This document shows, one piece after another, positions 44,489-55,457 of a DNA stretch of 64,000 nucleotides. The stretch covers positions 77,493 to 141,492 of the forward strand of contig JBBHKE010000653.1 of assembly GCA_037447655.1 (NCBI GenBank). Direction: 5' to 3'. Within the stretch, counting starts at the first letter, position 1. Each line of letters starts with the position of its first letter. This DNA comes from Zygnema cylindricum. Taxonomy: Eukaryota > Streptophyta > Zygnematophyceae > Zygnematales > Zygnemataceae. A program made the translations under genes and the position numbers. The notes under the pieces are model-generated. The model was not told the DNA's origin. It worked only from the letters and a program-made list of their open reading frames with translations, and did no database searches.

Positions 44489-46352
44489 GGTTATGGGCCC
44501 ACCATCTAGGGTGCCTATGTTTGATGGAACAGGCTTCACGTATTGGGCGTTTACAATGGAGGGATTGCTTTTCGAGAAGCACTTATGGGGGATTGTTGCG
44601 GGACAAGTGAGATGTCCGCCACCTAGCTTTGGAGGAGCTTACTACGGAGAATCATCTGAGACTGTCCAGAATATCACCCGGAGTTCAGATGCAACGGAAG
44701 GTGAAGGGAAAAACCTTTCCGTGGATGGGGAAATAGGGGAGAAGGAAAAAGGGACACCTATGGTGAGGGGAGCTAGGCTCTCAGCTATGGTACCACATGT
44801 AGGGATTAAAACTGAAGAAAATGACAGGAAAATATGGGAATACAAAAACACTATAGCAAAACATCTCATACTTAGATATGTGTCTAAGTCGATAGCTATC
44901 ACTCTTTTAAGTCTAACCAAGTCTTCGGAGATATGGGAAGCACTAACTCAGATTTATAAGAGTGAGACTATTCAGAGGCAGCAATTAGTAAAACAAGAAA
45001 TAGATGCCTACGTTTATAAAGGCGGTAGCATGATAGAGTTTTGTAATGACATTGCTGCGTTATATGTTGAGCTTACTAGTGCGGGATATGTAGAATCTGA
45101 GGAGAGTAAGATTAATACACTAATTATGAAACTCCCAGATGAGTACGAAAACATAATTTGTCGTATGCAGGCAATGGATGGCTCCTCATGGACTTGGAGC
45201 TTTACCATGGGGATAATTCTTGTGAGGGAAAGCACTTTGGAGCTTCGTAGGGGAAAGGACAGGGTCAATGCATTTTCAGCTGGTGGTGATTGGCGGAATC
45301 GTGATGAGAGGAACGGCGGTGACGAGCAGAAGCGTGATGAGAAGAACGGTGGTGACGAGCGGAAGCGTGATGAGAGAAAGAAAGACAAAGGTAAACCTTA
45401 TCGGAACTTTGGTGGAAAGAGAGAGAGAGGAAAAGGCACGGGAGCTTTGAAAAAAGGGGTTTGCTTCTTTTGTAGGGAACCGGGTCATTATATGGAGGAA
45501 TGCCCTTGTTTGGAAAAACTTAGAAGTTGGAATGTGGATGAGGAGGACGAAGAGGAAGAGGAGAAAGAGGATGAAGAAAAATTGGAGCTTCTTCACATCG
45601 GTAGAATGGGGAAGAGAGAAAAGTACACAGAAATAGGACGAAGGCAACAGTGTGCTTTTGGAGGTATAAGGGAAGTAAAGAAAGAGGAGATACTTGAAGA
45701 AGTTCAAAATATTGAGGATAGTTTCATAAATATTTTGGAAACAGAAAACTGGTCGGAAAGGGAGACTTCAACGGATTCCGAGGAAAGGGGAGAATTAATT
45801 CTAGAGGGGGTTTTAAAAGATAGGGGAGAAGAGAAATATTTATTGGGAATTAAAATAGAAAGTGATAGTGGAAAGAATTCCATGGGAGACACTGAGGGAA
45901 GTTCAGAAAATGGGGTAATTATCATGGATAAAAATATGATTACGGAAGATGTAGATCTTATGAGGAACTTAGTGGGGACTAGTGGTTTTTGGGAATATTT
46001 GGAGGTGGATGGATTTGACATCACTACTTGGTGTGATGTCTCTTGTGAAGATGTGCCTGTAAAAGGGTTATCATCCGGGTATGTGTTGAAGGTTGGGGAT
46101 GGGGCTGGTTGTTTGAATTTCAAGAGGGAAAGTGGATTTAGTGTGGATGGAAAAGGGAAGAGGTGGATAAAATCTTTGCTCAGGTTTAAGAAAAATGGGA
46201 TGTTAAATAAAATATGTGATACAATTATCATTTCAGTTCATTTTATCCACTGTGTTAAATACTTAAGTTTTATGAAAGGAAAAGGAAAAGGAAAAAGGAA
46301 AAAGAAAAGAAAAAGGGGAGGGGGTGTTTGTTTACTTGTTTGGGGAAGTTAA
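44469..46352 (+). CDS. Gag fused to a non-catalytic Pol remnant, 627 residues
   Basis: Residues 1-350 are copia Gag, ending in a CCHC zinc knuckle at C332-C345 (CFFCREPGHYMEEC) preceded by charged 9-residue repeats (KRDERNGGD). This part should form the particle and bind RNA. The rest is a condensed remnant of Pol with large in-frame deletions: EEKYLLGIKIE corresponds to the RT end (GEAKYILGIQVE), NGVIIMDKNM to EGVIVLDEEL, and DITTWCD...SSGYVLKVGDGAGC to RNase H. The first RNase H Asp remains, but the Glu and second Asp regions are gone, so no enzymatic activity is expected. The C-terminal tail is strongly basic (KGKGKGKRKKKRKR). The ORF is uninterrupted, which implies recent function or youth. 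The start ATG lies in the LTR, as in the intact copia. Confidence 0.88.
   Translation: MEVSEFQVMGPPSRVPMFDGTGFTYWAFTMEGLLFEKHLWGIVAGQVRCPPPSFGGAYYGESSETVQNITRSSDATEGEGKNLSVDGEIGEKEKGTPMVRGARLSAMVPHVGIKTEENDRKIWEYKNTIAKHLILRYVSKSIAITLLSLTKSSEIWEALTQIYKSETIQRQQLVKQEIDAYVYKGGSMIEFCNDIAALYVELTSAGYVESEESKINTLIMKLPDEYENIICRMQAMDGSSWTWSFTMGIILVRESTLELRRGKDRVNAFSAGGDWRNRDERNGGDEQKRDEKNGGDERKRDERKKDKGKPYRNFGGKRERGKGTGALKKGVCFFCREPGHYMEECPCLEKLRSWNVDEEDEEEEEKEDEEKLELLHIGRMGKREKYTEIGRRQQCAFGGIREVKKEEILEEVQNIEDSFINILETENWSERETSTDSEERGELILEGVLKDRGEEKYLLGIKIESDSGKNSMGDTEGSSENGVIIMDKNMITEDVDLMRNLVGTSGFWEYLEVDGFDITTWCDVSCEDVPVKGLSSGYVLKVGDGAGCLNFKRESGFSVDGKGKRWIKSLLRFKKNGMLNKICDTIIISVHFIHCVKYLSFMKGKGKGKRKKKRKRGGGVCLLVWGS
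44489..44501 (+). promoter_or_regulatory. Primer-binding site, half-tRNA initiator Met type
   Basis: GGTTATGGGCCCA directly after the LTR, identical to the site in the intact copia. It is translated as part of Gag (VMGP). Confidence 0.85.
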
Positions 46353-46368
46353 AAGAAAAATAGACTAG

Positions 46369-46381
46369 AAAATAAGGGGAG
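46369..46381 (+). promoter_or_regulatory. Polypurine tract
   Basis: AAAATAAGGGGAG immediately before the 3' LTR, same as in the other copia elements of the window. Confidence 0.85.
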
Positions 46382-47623
46382 TGTTGATATTTGAGTATTT
46401 TATAGGTCTGTATTAGGATAGAAAAAGAGCTGAGGCGGTCTGCCTCTAACTCCCCTTTCCAAGCCCCCATACTTGTCGTAGTCACTGAAGGCTGGATAGG
46501 GAGCTAGAGCCATGGCTGCCTAGGCTCTCTAGAGAAGACAGGGGGTAAATTATGTAGTCTTACCAAAAGTTAGGTGACGGACCCAGGAATTGATCCTGGT
46601 ACCTACCGTCCATCAATCCTTAGTAGCCGTTAGCTCTAGCCGTTATGTCTAGAACAGATATTACGATATATAGGGTTTGACAAATATATAAATCGTTATA
46701 TGTAGATTAATCCGTTTAACGGCTAATAGATACTTAGTACATAGATACAGTTTAATTTAGTACGAAGTACGGAATGGGGGCAGAACGGATACCGCGCATT
46801 TGTTTCGATAGCGAAACAAATACCGCGCATTTGTTTCGACAGCGAAACAAATATCGCGCATTTGTTTCGATAGCGAAACAAATACCGCGCGTCGAATTTC
46901 AGCGGCTACGATTATAGCCGGTATTGATCGGACGGCCACGATAGGCGCCGCGATCACGGAAAAGGCATTTTTGGCGTTTTACGGTCTTTGTCACGTCATG
47001 TGACACGTGGCGTGATAACATTGGACTACGGGAATTCCGGAGATTACAGGAACTAATCCGGATTTGACATGTGTCGACATTTTGGCCATGTCGTACAATG
47101 GCCGTACAGAAAGTACACCGACACCTGTACTTTTCTGTACGACACAGTAATTTGATTGGTGCCGTACTTCAGTAGATAGAGTTTTAGAGAGGGTATAGGA
47201 CTTAGAAAATTTTGGGTAGGCAGCTGCCTCTCCCAGAGAGCACCCTGTATAAATGGCAAACTTTGGCCAGCCGTAACTATCAATTTACTTGACCATTTTC
47301 AGTGATTCTTTTTGCTGCGGACTCAGGGGAGTCTAGGCTACACAGGGGTGTAGTCGGTCAGAGTTTTTGTCTGCCAGGGTGGCTGTATTTCTAAGGGAAA
47401 GTCAAAGTGGGTGAATGTGTCCAAATCTCATATTCTAACTTTGCATTCTGTGGTGGAACTGAGCACACAGAAAGTGTTATTTCACAGGGGTGAATCTATA
47501 TTGGGGTTCTGACTGTCAAGGGGTCAGTCACTTGGGTTTATATTAACTTGGAGTCGGCACTATCTAGATTGGCTTCTTTTGGATCTGCATACTCTGAGGG
47601 CCAATGGAGGTCTCAGAGTTTCA
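46382..47623 (+). repeat. 3' LTR of the Gag-only derivative
   Basis: 1242 bp, nearly identical to the 5' LTR. Differences noted: A/C (near 43519 versus 46654), T/C (near 43751 versus 46886) and T/G (near 44185 versus 47320). Confidence 0.93.
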
Positions 47624-47628
47624 TGGGA

Positions 47629-48410
47629 GTGGTGGAGAGAGGAGTCCGTTGGACTTGTGGTGAAGGGTGTCGATGCCTCTAAGTTATAATAACGTTGTAT
47701 GAGTATATATCATTTATTTAGGGCCATATATATGAAGGTAGTGCGTAATCGTTCAAAGTCCAATTTTGGTGTTTTTTTTGTTTCGCCTCTTAGTAAAACT
47801 ATTTTTATAATAGACCAAAAATAGAATCATAAACCTAATAAAGACATTTTATGGAAACAACATGATAGCCAAAAAACTTATAAAAAACCATACTAAAAAC
47901 CATAGATGTCGCATTCACATAAAACGCATGTTTAGAGCTCCGAAAAATTATGAATATGCACGAAATAAATGCATTGTTTATAAATTACATCGACAGACTT
48001 TGACTTTATAATAAAAGGGAAAATTGATTTTTTTTTAATCAAAAATACCACTACAACTTAATGAAACTTAACTCAAATTTTTTTTACGCTAACATAGATA
48101 CTGTTTGATTTGCGTTATAGATGTATAGATACTGTTTGTTTCGTACAACACCATTCAAAACCGTACTTTTTTTTTTTTTTGTCAGACGAAACATCGTTAT
48201 TGGAAAGCTATCGGGAGGCTCCAATGATGTAGGCGTAATTTTCTTAGCCGTTAGATATTTTATTTTTTTAGATCCGCGAAGCAATAACACACATCATCCA
48301 GTGTGAAAATACTCTCTTCGCGATGAGAGTTGCACGATACTGGTGTTGTACCATTGGTACACATGAAAAAGCAAAAAAAATATCCACTTTGAATAAGTGA
48401 TCACAGACCT
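47629..48410. other. No recognised feature
   Basis: AT-rich. No gene or clear repeat seen. Confidence 0.35.
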
Positions 48411-48515
48411 ACACGTCGTATCGGCCATGTGCCGCCTGCCACGCTACACGTTGTACCGGCCATGTGCCGCGTGCCACGATGCACGTCCTATCGGCCAAGT
48501 GTCGCTTGCCATGCT
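48411..48515 (+). repeat. 35-bp tandem repeat, three copies
   Basis: Units start at about 48411, 48446 and 48481. Each has the form (A/G)CACGT.GTA.CGGCCA.GTG.CGC.TGCCA. It is GC-rich against AT-rich surroundings. It lies inside a 116-codon ORF that has no other support. Confidence 0.85.
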
Positions 48516-49219
48516 GAATACAGGTGAGCCAAAAATATCCTTGCACGCTCTGTCTCGCATCCACCGACATTTAAAGTTTGCAGCAATTTTTTGCCATTCT
48601 CTTTCGAAATTTTTATTTCCATTTTCAAAAACAAAATCTGGCCGCAAACTTGACATAGGAATCATTAACTACCTCTGGTCGTACAGATTTTTCGTTTTCA
48701 TTTTCCGTTTGTATATTTTTTTAAGATTTTCAAAATATGGACACTAACCTCTGTGGCTCCAATCATAATAGAGGAAGGTTTGTTATTGGCCCGACATAAT
48801 GGAGCGGAATTCCAATAAACGCTGCTAGTAGACTTGTCCGTTCATTTACTGGGACCGCCTAACAAAATTTTACCCTAAATGTTAAAAAACCAGAAAAAAT
48901 AACTCATTTTCGTAGAAAAGCCAAAAAAATGAGAAAGAGACAACTATGCAAAATACTATTAAAACTAAAATAGACATTATGGAAGGGGTACGAGGGTATA
49001 AAACCAACGAAAAATTACAAAAAACAAGGAAATCATCTCGATTTTTTTAGATACAAACATATTTCCATAAGACACCGATATATCTAAAAAAAAAACGTGA
49101 TATTAAGCTTCTCAACGTATCGAAGTGAAATATTGATCAGAGGGTAACCAAAACGCCAAAACAAGGTACATATCGGTCATCGTTAAGCGAGCTTCAATAC
49201 ACAACACTTTAGTACAGTA
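48516..49219. other. No recognised feature
   Basis: No gene or clear repeat seen. Confidence 0.35.
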
Positions 49220-49418
49220 CACCGCAAATCGTTATTTGACTATAAAAATTATTAGAGTAACGAATAAATTAGCATCATGCATTCTAATTAAGTGTCAGAA
49301 GACGTGGCAGATTATGGTCCATGTCTTTAAATAGAGTAATTTGTTATATTTAAGGTATCAATGTCAAAATTTTAGGGTGCCGATATAGAGTACATAAGGC
49401 TAATAATGATTCACGGTG
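49220..49418 (+). mobile_element. Short MITE, 199 bp, CACCG TIR
   Basis: Left end CACCGCAAATCGTTATTTGAC and right end CTAATAATGATTCACGGTG, both flanked by TA. Confidence 0.7.
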
Positions 49419-49425
49419 TACTCTA

Positions 49426-49909
49426 CACTCCTAATCGCTATTAGAATAAAAGAATAAATAGCGTAAAAAAAAATAGTGTTATTAAAGCTAATTGGGAAAA
49501 AAATAAAAAAAATAACATAAATACTAATTAATCACTAACCCTAATATGGGTTTTTTTCGAATAATAAATGCCTGCCGTATTGATGTCTACAGAAATATAT
49601 GTATTCGTTCAAAATTTGACGATTTGTACGCCAAAATCTGAATATTCAAGTTTGTGTCTCTTTTTCCAATGCACATTCATATGCGTGCGCAATTACATTA
49701 AATGACTTTTTGTACATTTTTATTTCAAAATGTACATTTTGGTACAGAATAAACTGTCCGTACACCACAATTTAAACATTGCGGTGTACTTCCGTTATTA
49801 ACGCTAATTAAAAAATAACCTTAAAAGGCGTAAAGGAAAAATAAAATTATGGATTGTATTTTAGGTTTTTTTTTTTTTTAAAGGGCACCAAATTAGCGTT
49901 ATTTAGGGT
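49426..49909 (+). mobile_element. Probable degenerate long MITE of the CACCG family
   Basis: Starts CACTCCTAATCGCTATTAG six bases after the previous element. Its interior parallels the 539-bp MITE (GCACATTCATATGCGTGCGCAA, then CTGTCCGTACACCACAATTT). The right end is degenerate (ATTAGCGTTATTTAGGGTG). Confidence 0.4.
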
Positions 49910-50104
49910 GAAGTTCCATCATACATTTTTGCAATTTTACGACAAACTCTACAGACCGGGTCGATTGAGTCGATGTTCCATCACGTAGAGGTTGTAAGCC
50001 ACGTGTTATAAATTGACTGGCGCCACGCAAGCTACGATTCGATATTAAATATCTTTCAAATTTTTACCACTTATAAACTTAGCTTCAAATCTTCAATTGC
50101 GTAT

Positions 50105-51143
50105 TGTTGAAATGAATAGATTTCTAGAGTATTTTCTAGGTTTAAATATGTTAGTATAAAAGAAAAGAAAAGGACGAGCATCCTGCCTCCACCTTCTCTC
50201 TCTAGCCCCCATACTTGTTGTAGTCACTGAAGGATAGAGAGGGTGGTTGATCCATGGCTGCCTTAGTTCAACAAGCAATTATTTTTAGTAGGTTACTAAA
50301 AATATTACCTGACGGACCCGGGATTTGATCGCGGTACCAGCGGTCCGTCAAGTTGGCCGATAGCGATCAACTTTATCGTATTAGACTAGCACCAATGCTA
50401 AATGTTATAGTATGTGATAGATATATATTTATTTAGGGGGGACAAACCCATTTAACTAAAACTGTGTACGGCATGCATAGATACAGTTTTATGAAAGTAC
50501 AAAGTACGATTCTATTTCAAAAATGATACAACGCATTTTGTTTCGACAACGAAACAAATGTCGCGCAAGTATTTATAACGACTAAGATTGCATCTCGCTG
50601 CAAATCCAACGCCGCACATCATCGCCGAAATCGCGGAGTGGTCACTTTCGCGTTTTGTGACGTGGCATGACCTAGAGCCACGTGGAGAGATGACATTCGG
50701 TCATAGGAATTCCGAGGAATGTATAGACGAGTGAAAAACAGACACGCGTGTGCTTAATATCCTTGTCGTACATAGGCCGTACAAAAGGTAAACCGATAGT
50801 ACTACTTTTTGGTACGGTACAGTAATCAAATTGGTCCGTACTTCAGTAGATAGAAGTTATTAGAGGGAATCAGGACTTAGAAAATTTTGGTAGGCAGTCA
50901 CCTCTCTTCCTTTAAGAGTTTGTATAAATTGGCATTTTTACTGCCTCCTAACTCATCGGCTGGTTGGCCGTTTTAAGTGATTCTTTTTGCTATAAACTCA
51001 AGGGATTCTAGGCTGCAGAAGGGAGCACTCAAACTGTCATTTTGCCTTGCTAGACAGCAGTGGTTGTGGCTTGAAATGGGTTAGTTAAATACTATCTAGA
51101 GGCTTCCTGTATTTTGTGGTCCAATGGAGGACACATAATTGCT
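50105..51143 (+). repeat. 5' LTR of the decayed copia
   Basis: Starts TGTTGAAATGAATAG. The last base is T where the 3' LTR has A, and the Gag start region carries GAA-to-TAA (ATGGAGGACACATAATTGC), destroying the LTR-encoded Gag start. The 3' LTR keeps the open version. Confidence 0.9.
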
Positions 51144-54100
51144 GGTTATGGGCCCACCCTCTAGGGTGCCCACCTTCAATGGATCTGGGTTCATCTATTG
51201 GGAAGCCATGATGATAGGGGCTTTGTGCGAAAAACGATACTGGGGTATTGTCAGTGGACAAGTGATACGTCCACCTTCAAGAACTCCACCAGGATTTGGA
51301 GGAGAAAGGTTTCTTGCTGCAACGGCTGCCTCAGCGGAGGAGGCAGATAATGGGAACAACAGTGTGTCCAAAAAGGGGAAAGGGAAGGAGACACCCCTTA
51401 CTCCTATTGCCACAGTACCGGGAGCGACGACTGTGAAAACTGCGGAGAACGATACTCAAATGTGGGAGGATGTAAAAATGGCTGTCAAAAACTTCATTCT
51501 GAGGCACCTCACTCAAGCTCTGGCCAACCCTCATCTTCACATTTACAAAGACGAGGAGTTGTGGGTGAGTTTGGTAGAGACTTATAGAGCTGGAACTATT
51601 TCGGAGCTCCAGTTGGCTGAGCAAAAGCTAGTGAGTTACACTTACAAAAGAGGAAATACGTTAGATTACTGTAATGATCTTTTTTGTTTGTATATGGAGA
51701 TGGAAATTTCCGGGTGGACAAGTACAATGAAAATGAAAGTTAACACCTTTATTTTGAAGTTACCAGATGAGTTCGAGAACATAGTGTACCGAGTTCAGGA
51801 AATGCCTGATAGTTCATGGAAATGTAACATAGTGGTCAGGATGATACTTGTGCAGGAAAACTCGATGGAGGTTAGGAGAGGAGGAAAGAGCATTCAAGCT
51901 CTTGCAGCAGGAGGGGATTGATGGGGGAAGGACGCGAAGAAACCGTACAAAGGGGAAAGAGATCATTCTGGAGGACCGAGGCCCCTAAAGGGTCTTTGTC
52001 ATTTTTGCAAAAAACCGGGACACTTCATCGGAGATTGTGTCAAGCTGTCGGAGTTGAGACTCCAAGAGAACCGTGTAGGTGGTTCTTCCGGAGGGAAGTA
52101 AAAGGCACTTGTGGTTACAAAATGGACAGGAGAAACCGAGGATGAGTCCTTTGAGGAGGATGGGGAGCTTTTTCTTGATAAAAGTCTAGAGGAGAAGGAG
52201 ATCCCTAGGAGACAGAAGTGTGCCCTTGGAGCAATTCGGGAAGCTCCACAGGAAGGATGGATTATGTGTCGTGATAAAGAACTCTTCAATAAGCTAAAGA
52301 AAATCCCTATTGTAGAGATAGAGTATGGGGATGGGAGAGTGGTTACTACAGATCTAGTGGGATCAAAAGATTTGAAAGTCTTAGTGGAGGGTAAGACTTT
52401 TATACTTACATTCTCAAATGTATTGTTCATTCCTCAGTTGAGTAAAAATCTTGTCTCTACGTATGTGATAGATGACAAAGAGTTTGATACCTTCACTAGA
52501 AAGGGAGTCTTTACAGCTAAATATGGGGATGAAGTTTACTTCACGGCAGATAAGGGTAGCCAAGGAATGTTTAGGCTTAACCTGAGTAATAAAAAGAAGA
52601 ATGCTTACTTTGTTGGTGTCCCTAAGTTGATGATTTGGCATAAGCGGTTAGGGCATGTGCATTTTGATAGGTTGAGGGAAATGAAAAAGCTTGGGGTAGT
52701 AAAAGGCATTCAGTTTGGGGATAATGAAATGATGATAATTGTAGTGGTTGTGCTGAAGGTAAGGCTCACAGACTTCCCTTTCCCAAAGTCGCCACATATA
52801 GAGGTGAGAAAGTGTTAGATTTGGTCCACACAGATATTTGGGGACCTGCAAAAGTACCTTCGGTTGGAGGAAAGAGGTTAATGATGACAATAACCGATGA
52901 CTTGTCTAGATAATCTAGAGTCTACTTTGTGAAAACAAAGTCTGAAGCATCAAGTTACTTCAAAAAATATAAAGCTTGGAGTGAGAAGTTGCATGAAACC
53001 CACATTAAGAGGATAAGAAGTGATAATGGGGGGGAATATACCTCTAACCAGTTTGAGGAATATCTGAGAGATGAGAGAGTGCAGCACCAGAAAACTGTAC
53101 CATATAACCCGGAACAAAATGATGTAGCAGAGAGGTTGAATCGAACCCTAAGAGATAGTGCATGCAGTATGTTGGCTGACAAGAAAATAGGAAAGAGATT
53201 TTGGGTAGAAGCAATGAACTGTGCCAACTACATTAACAATAGATTCCTTACCTCAGCTGTAAAGGGAGTGACACCTTATGAGAGATGGGTTGGAAGGAAA
53301 CCAGATATCTCACATCTTAAAGTATTCGGTAGCCAAGTTTACAATCTAGACACGGATAGGAAGAACAGGAAACTAGATGCTAAGGGAAATCCTGGATACG
53401 TTGTGGGATATGATGAGGATGTTAAGGGATATAGAGTCTATGACTTAGCAAAGAAAGATATAATTCAGGTCAAACACTTAGTTGTCATGGATGAAGGGAA
53501 GTCATTTGACCCCTTCAAATATACAAAAAAGATAAGAATCAGATTTGAGTCCGACAGTGAGGAGAACTCGGTCGTTTTCGAAAGGAACATGAGTGAAACC
53601 GTGATTGCAGATTCAGTGGAGATCCGATACAGGAGACTCACTGGAAACCTCACATACTTATATGGTTTTCGAGGACATAGAAGAAGCGGGACCAGAACCG
53701 GCTTCCATGGATAGGGGAGCCGATGAGACAGTGAGAAGAAACCCAAGACTTCCATCCATTCCAACTTCGAAGTTTGAGGGAGGAAAGAGGAGCAACAAAA
53801 GGATACAAGAAAAACAGGTCGCTTATAAGGTAACTAAGCTATCTCACCCAGATGAGCCTAAGTCTTACTCGGAGGCAATGAATAGTCCAGAGAAAGAAAG
53901 ATGGATTAGAGCCATAAATCATGAGATGGCTTCTATCATGGAAGCAAATACTTGGGAGCTAGCGAATTGTCCTCCAGACAGAAAACCTATTGGGTGTAAA
54001 TGGGTATTTAAACTAAAACTGAACCCTGATAATACCATCAAGAGATATAAGGCTCGATTGGTAGCGATGTGGTTTACCCAAAAGGAGGGGATAGACTATG

Positions 54101-55444
54101 AGGAGACCTTTGCTCTAGTTGTTCTGTTCCCATCAGTAAGGATTCTCATTAGTCTGGCAGCAGCGGAAGACATGGAAATACACCAGATGGACATCAAGAC
54201 TTCTTTTCTTAATGGTGAGTTAGAGGAAGAAATTTTCATGAGGCAACCCGAGGGGTTTCTGGAAGAAGGAGAAGAGAGCAAAGTTTTCAGGCTCATAAAG
54301 TCCTTATATGGACTGAAGCAGGCTCCCCGACAGTGGAATAAGAACTAGATGAGTTTCTCACTGATCTAGGATATATCCGTATCAGCTCTAACCATTCTAT
54401 CTATATGTTTGAAGATGAGAATGGTGTCATTTTTATTGCAATTTATGTGGATGATCTGCTTGTGTTAAGTAAGTCTTTGGAGAAGATCAATACGCTAAAG
54501 AAAAATCTTAAGGGCAGATTTGATATGAAGGATTTAGGGGAGGCAAAATATGTTTTGGGGATCCAAATGGAGAGAGATAAGGGGAAAGAGATTATCAGAC
54601 TTACTCAAAAAGAAGCAATAGGAAATATGCTTGAGAAATTCCAGATGGAAAATGCTAACAGTTGTACCACTCCCATAGACTTGAAAAAAGTGAGTGATGC
54701 GAGTGTAAAAGGAGGAGTGATGATCTTAGATGATCAGATGAGTCATAGGAGAGAGAGTTTATGAATTCCATCCCTTATAGACAAGTCGTAGGAAGTTTGA
54801 TCTACTTTATGTACTGTACAAGGCCAGACATAGCGGCAGCAAAAGGAGTCATCAGAAGGAGTCTCAACGATCCTAGAAAGAGAGATTGGGAGGCAGCCAA
54901 GAGAGACATAAGATATCTGGTTGGAACTAGAGAATTATGGTTGCATTTGGGAGGGGAGCACACTGATATCACCACTTGGAGTGATGCTAGTTATGGGGAT
55001 GCTCCTATGAGAAGATGCGCTTCTGGATATGTTTTGTATGTGGGGGAAGGTGCTTGGTGTTGGAGCAGTAAGCAACAAAAGGTGGTTGCTCAATCTACTA
55101 TAGAGGCTGAGTATATGGCATGTTGTTCTTCTATAAAAGAACTAATGTGGGTGAAGTCATTGTTGCAATAACTGGGATATATGAAGGAGGGAGTGCATGA
55201 AATCTTATGCGATAATCAAGTTGCAGTCGCAATTGCAGCCAATCCAAAACACCATTTCAAAGCAAAATATATGGACATAAGATTAAGCTTCGTAAGAGAA
55301 CAAGTTGAAAATAAAATTTTAAATCTTGTGTATAGACCTGATGAAGAAATGGTGGCTGACATGATGACCAAACCTGTGCCCTCTCCTAAATTAAAATACT
55401 GTCGGGAAAAATGCGGGTTGAAAGAAAAATTAAAATTAGACTAG
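51144..55444 (+). pseudogene. Copia gag-pol, multiply frameshifted
   Basis: Pieces in order: Gag 51144-51921 (MGPPSRVPTFNGSGFIYWE; zinc knuckle CHFCKKPGHFIGDC near 51990-52035, now in another frame); protease/integrase start 52111-52818 (WHKRLGHVHFDRLREMKK); integrase core 52929-53714 (RSDNGGEYTS, PEQNDVAERLNRTL); RT 53605-54348 (GCKWVFKLKLNPDNT, FALVV in place of the usual FAPVV) and 54405-54764 (AIYVDDLLVLS); RNase H 54761-55444 (DITTWSDASYGDAP, STIEAEYMA, ILCDNQ). The protease DSG motif falls in a deleted or shifted part near 52260. At least five stops or frameshifts, so no active polyprotein. Confidence 0.9.
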
Positions 55445-55457
55445 AAAATAAGGGGAG
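55445..55457 (+). promoter_or_regulatory. Polypurine tract of the decayed copia
   Basis: AAAATAAGGGGAG next to the 3' LTR. Confidence 0.8.

Larger units (their letters stand above)
43247..47623 (+). mobile_element. Complete Gag-only copia derivative (non-autonomous), recent
   Basis: 4377 bp with target duplication TGGGA (43242-43246 and 47624-47628). Both LTRs are 1242 bp (43247-44488 and 46382-47623), with only about three differences seen. The order is primer-binding site 44489-44501, one 627-codon ORF, then polypurine tract 46369-46381. Protease, integrase and reverse transcriptase are absent, so it must depend on enzymes from elsewhere. The intact copia at 21043-27492 shares its priming sites and Gag start. 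Confidence 0.93.
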
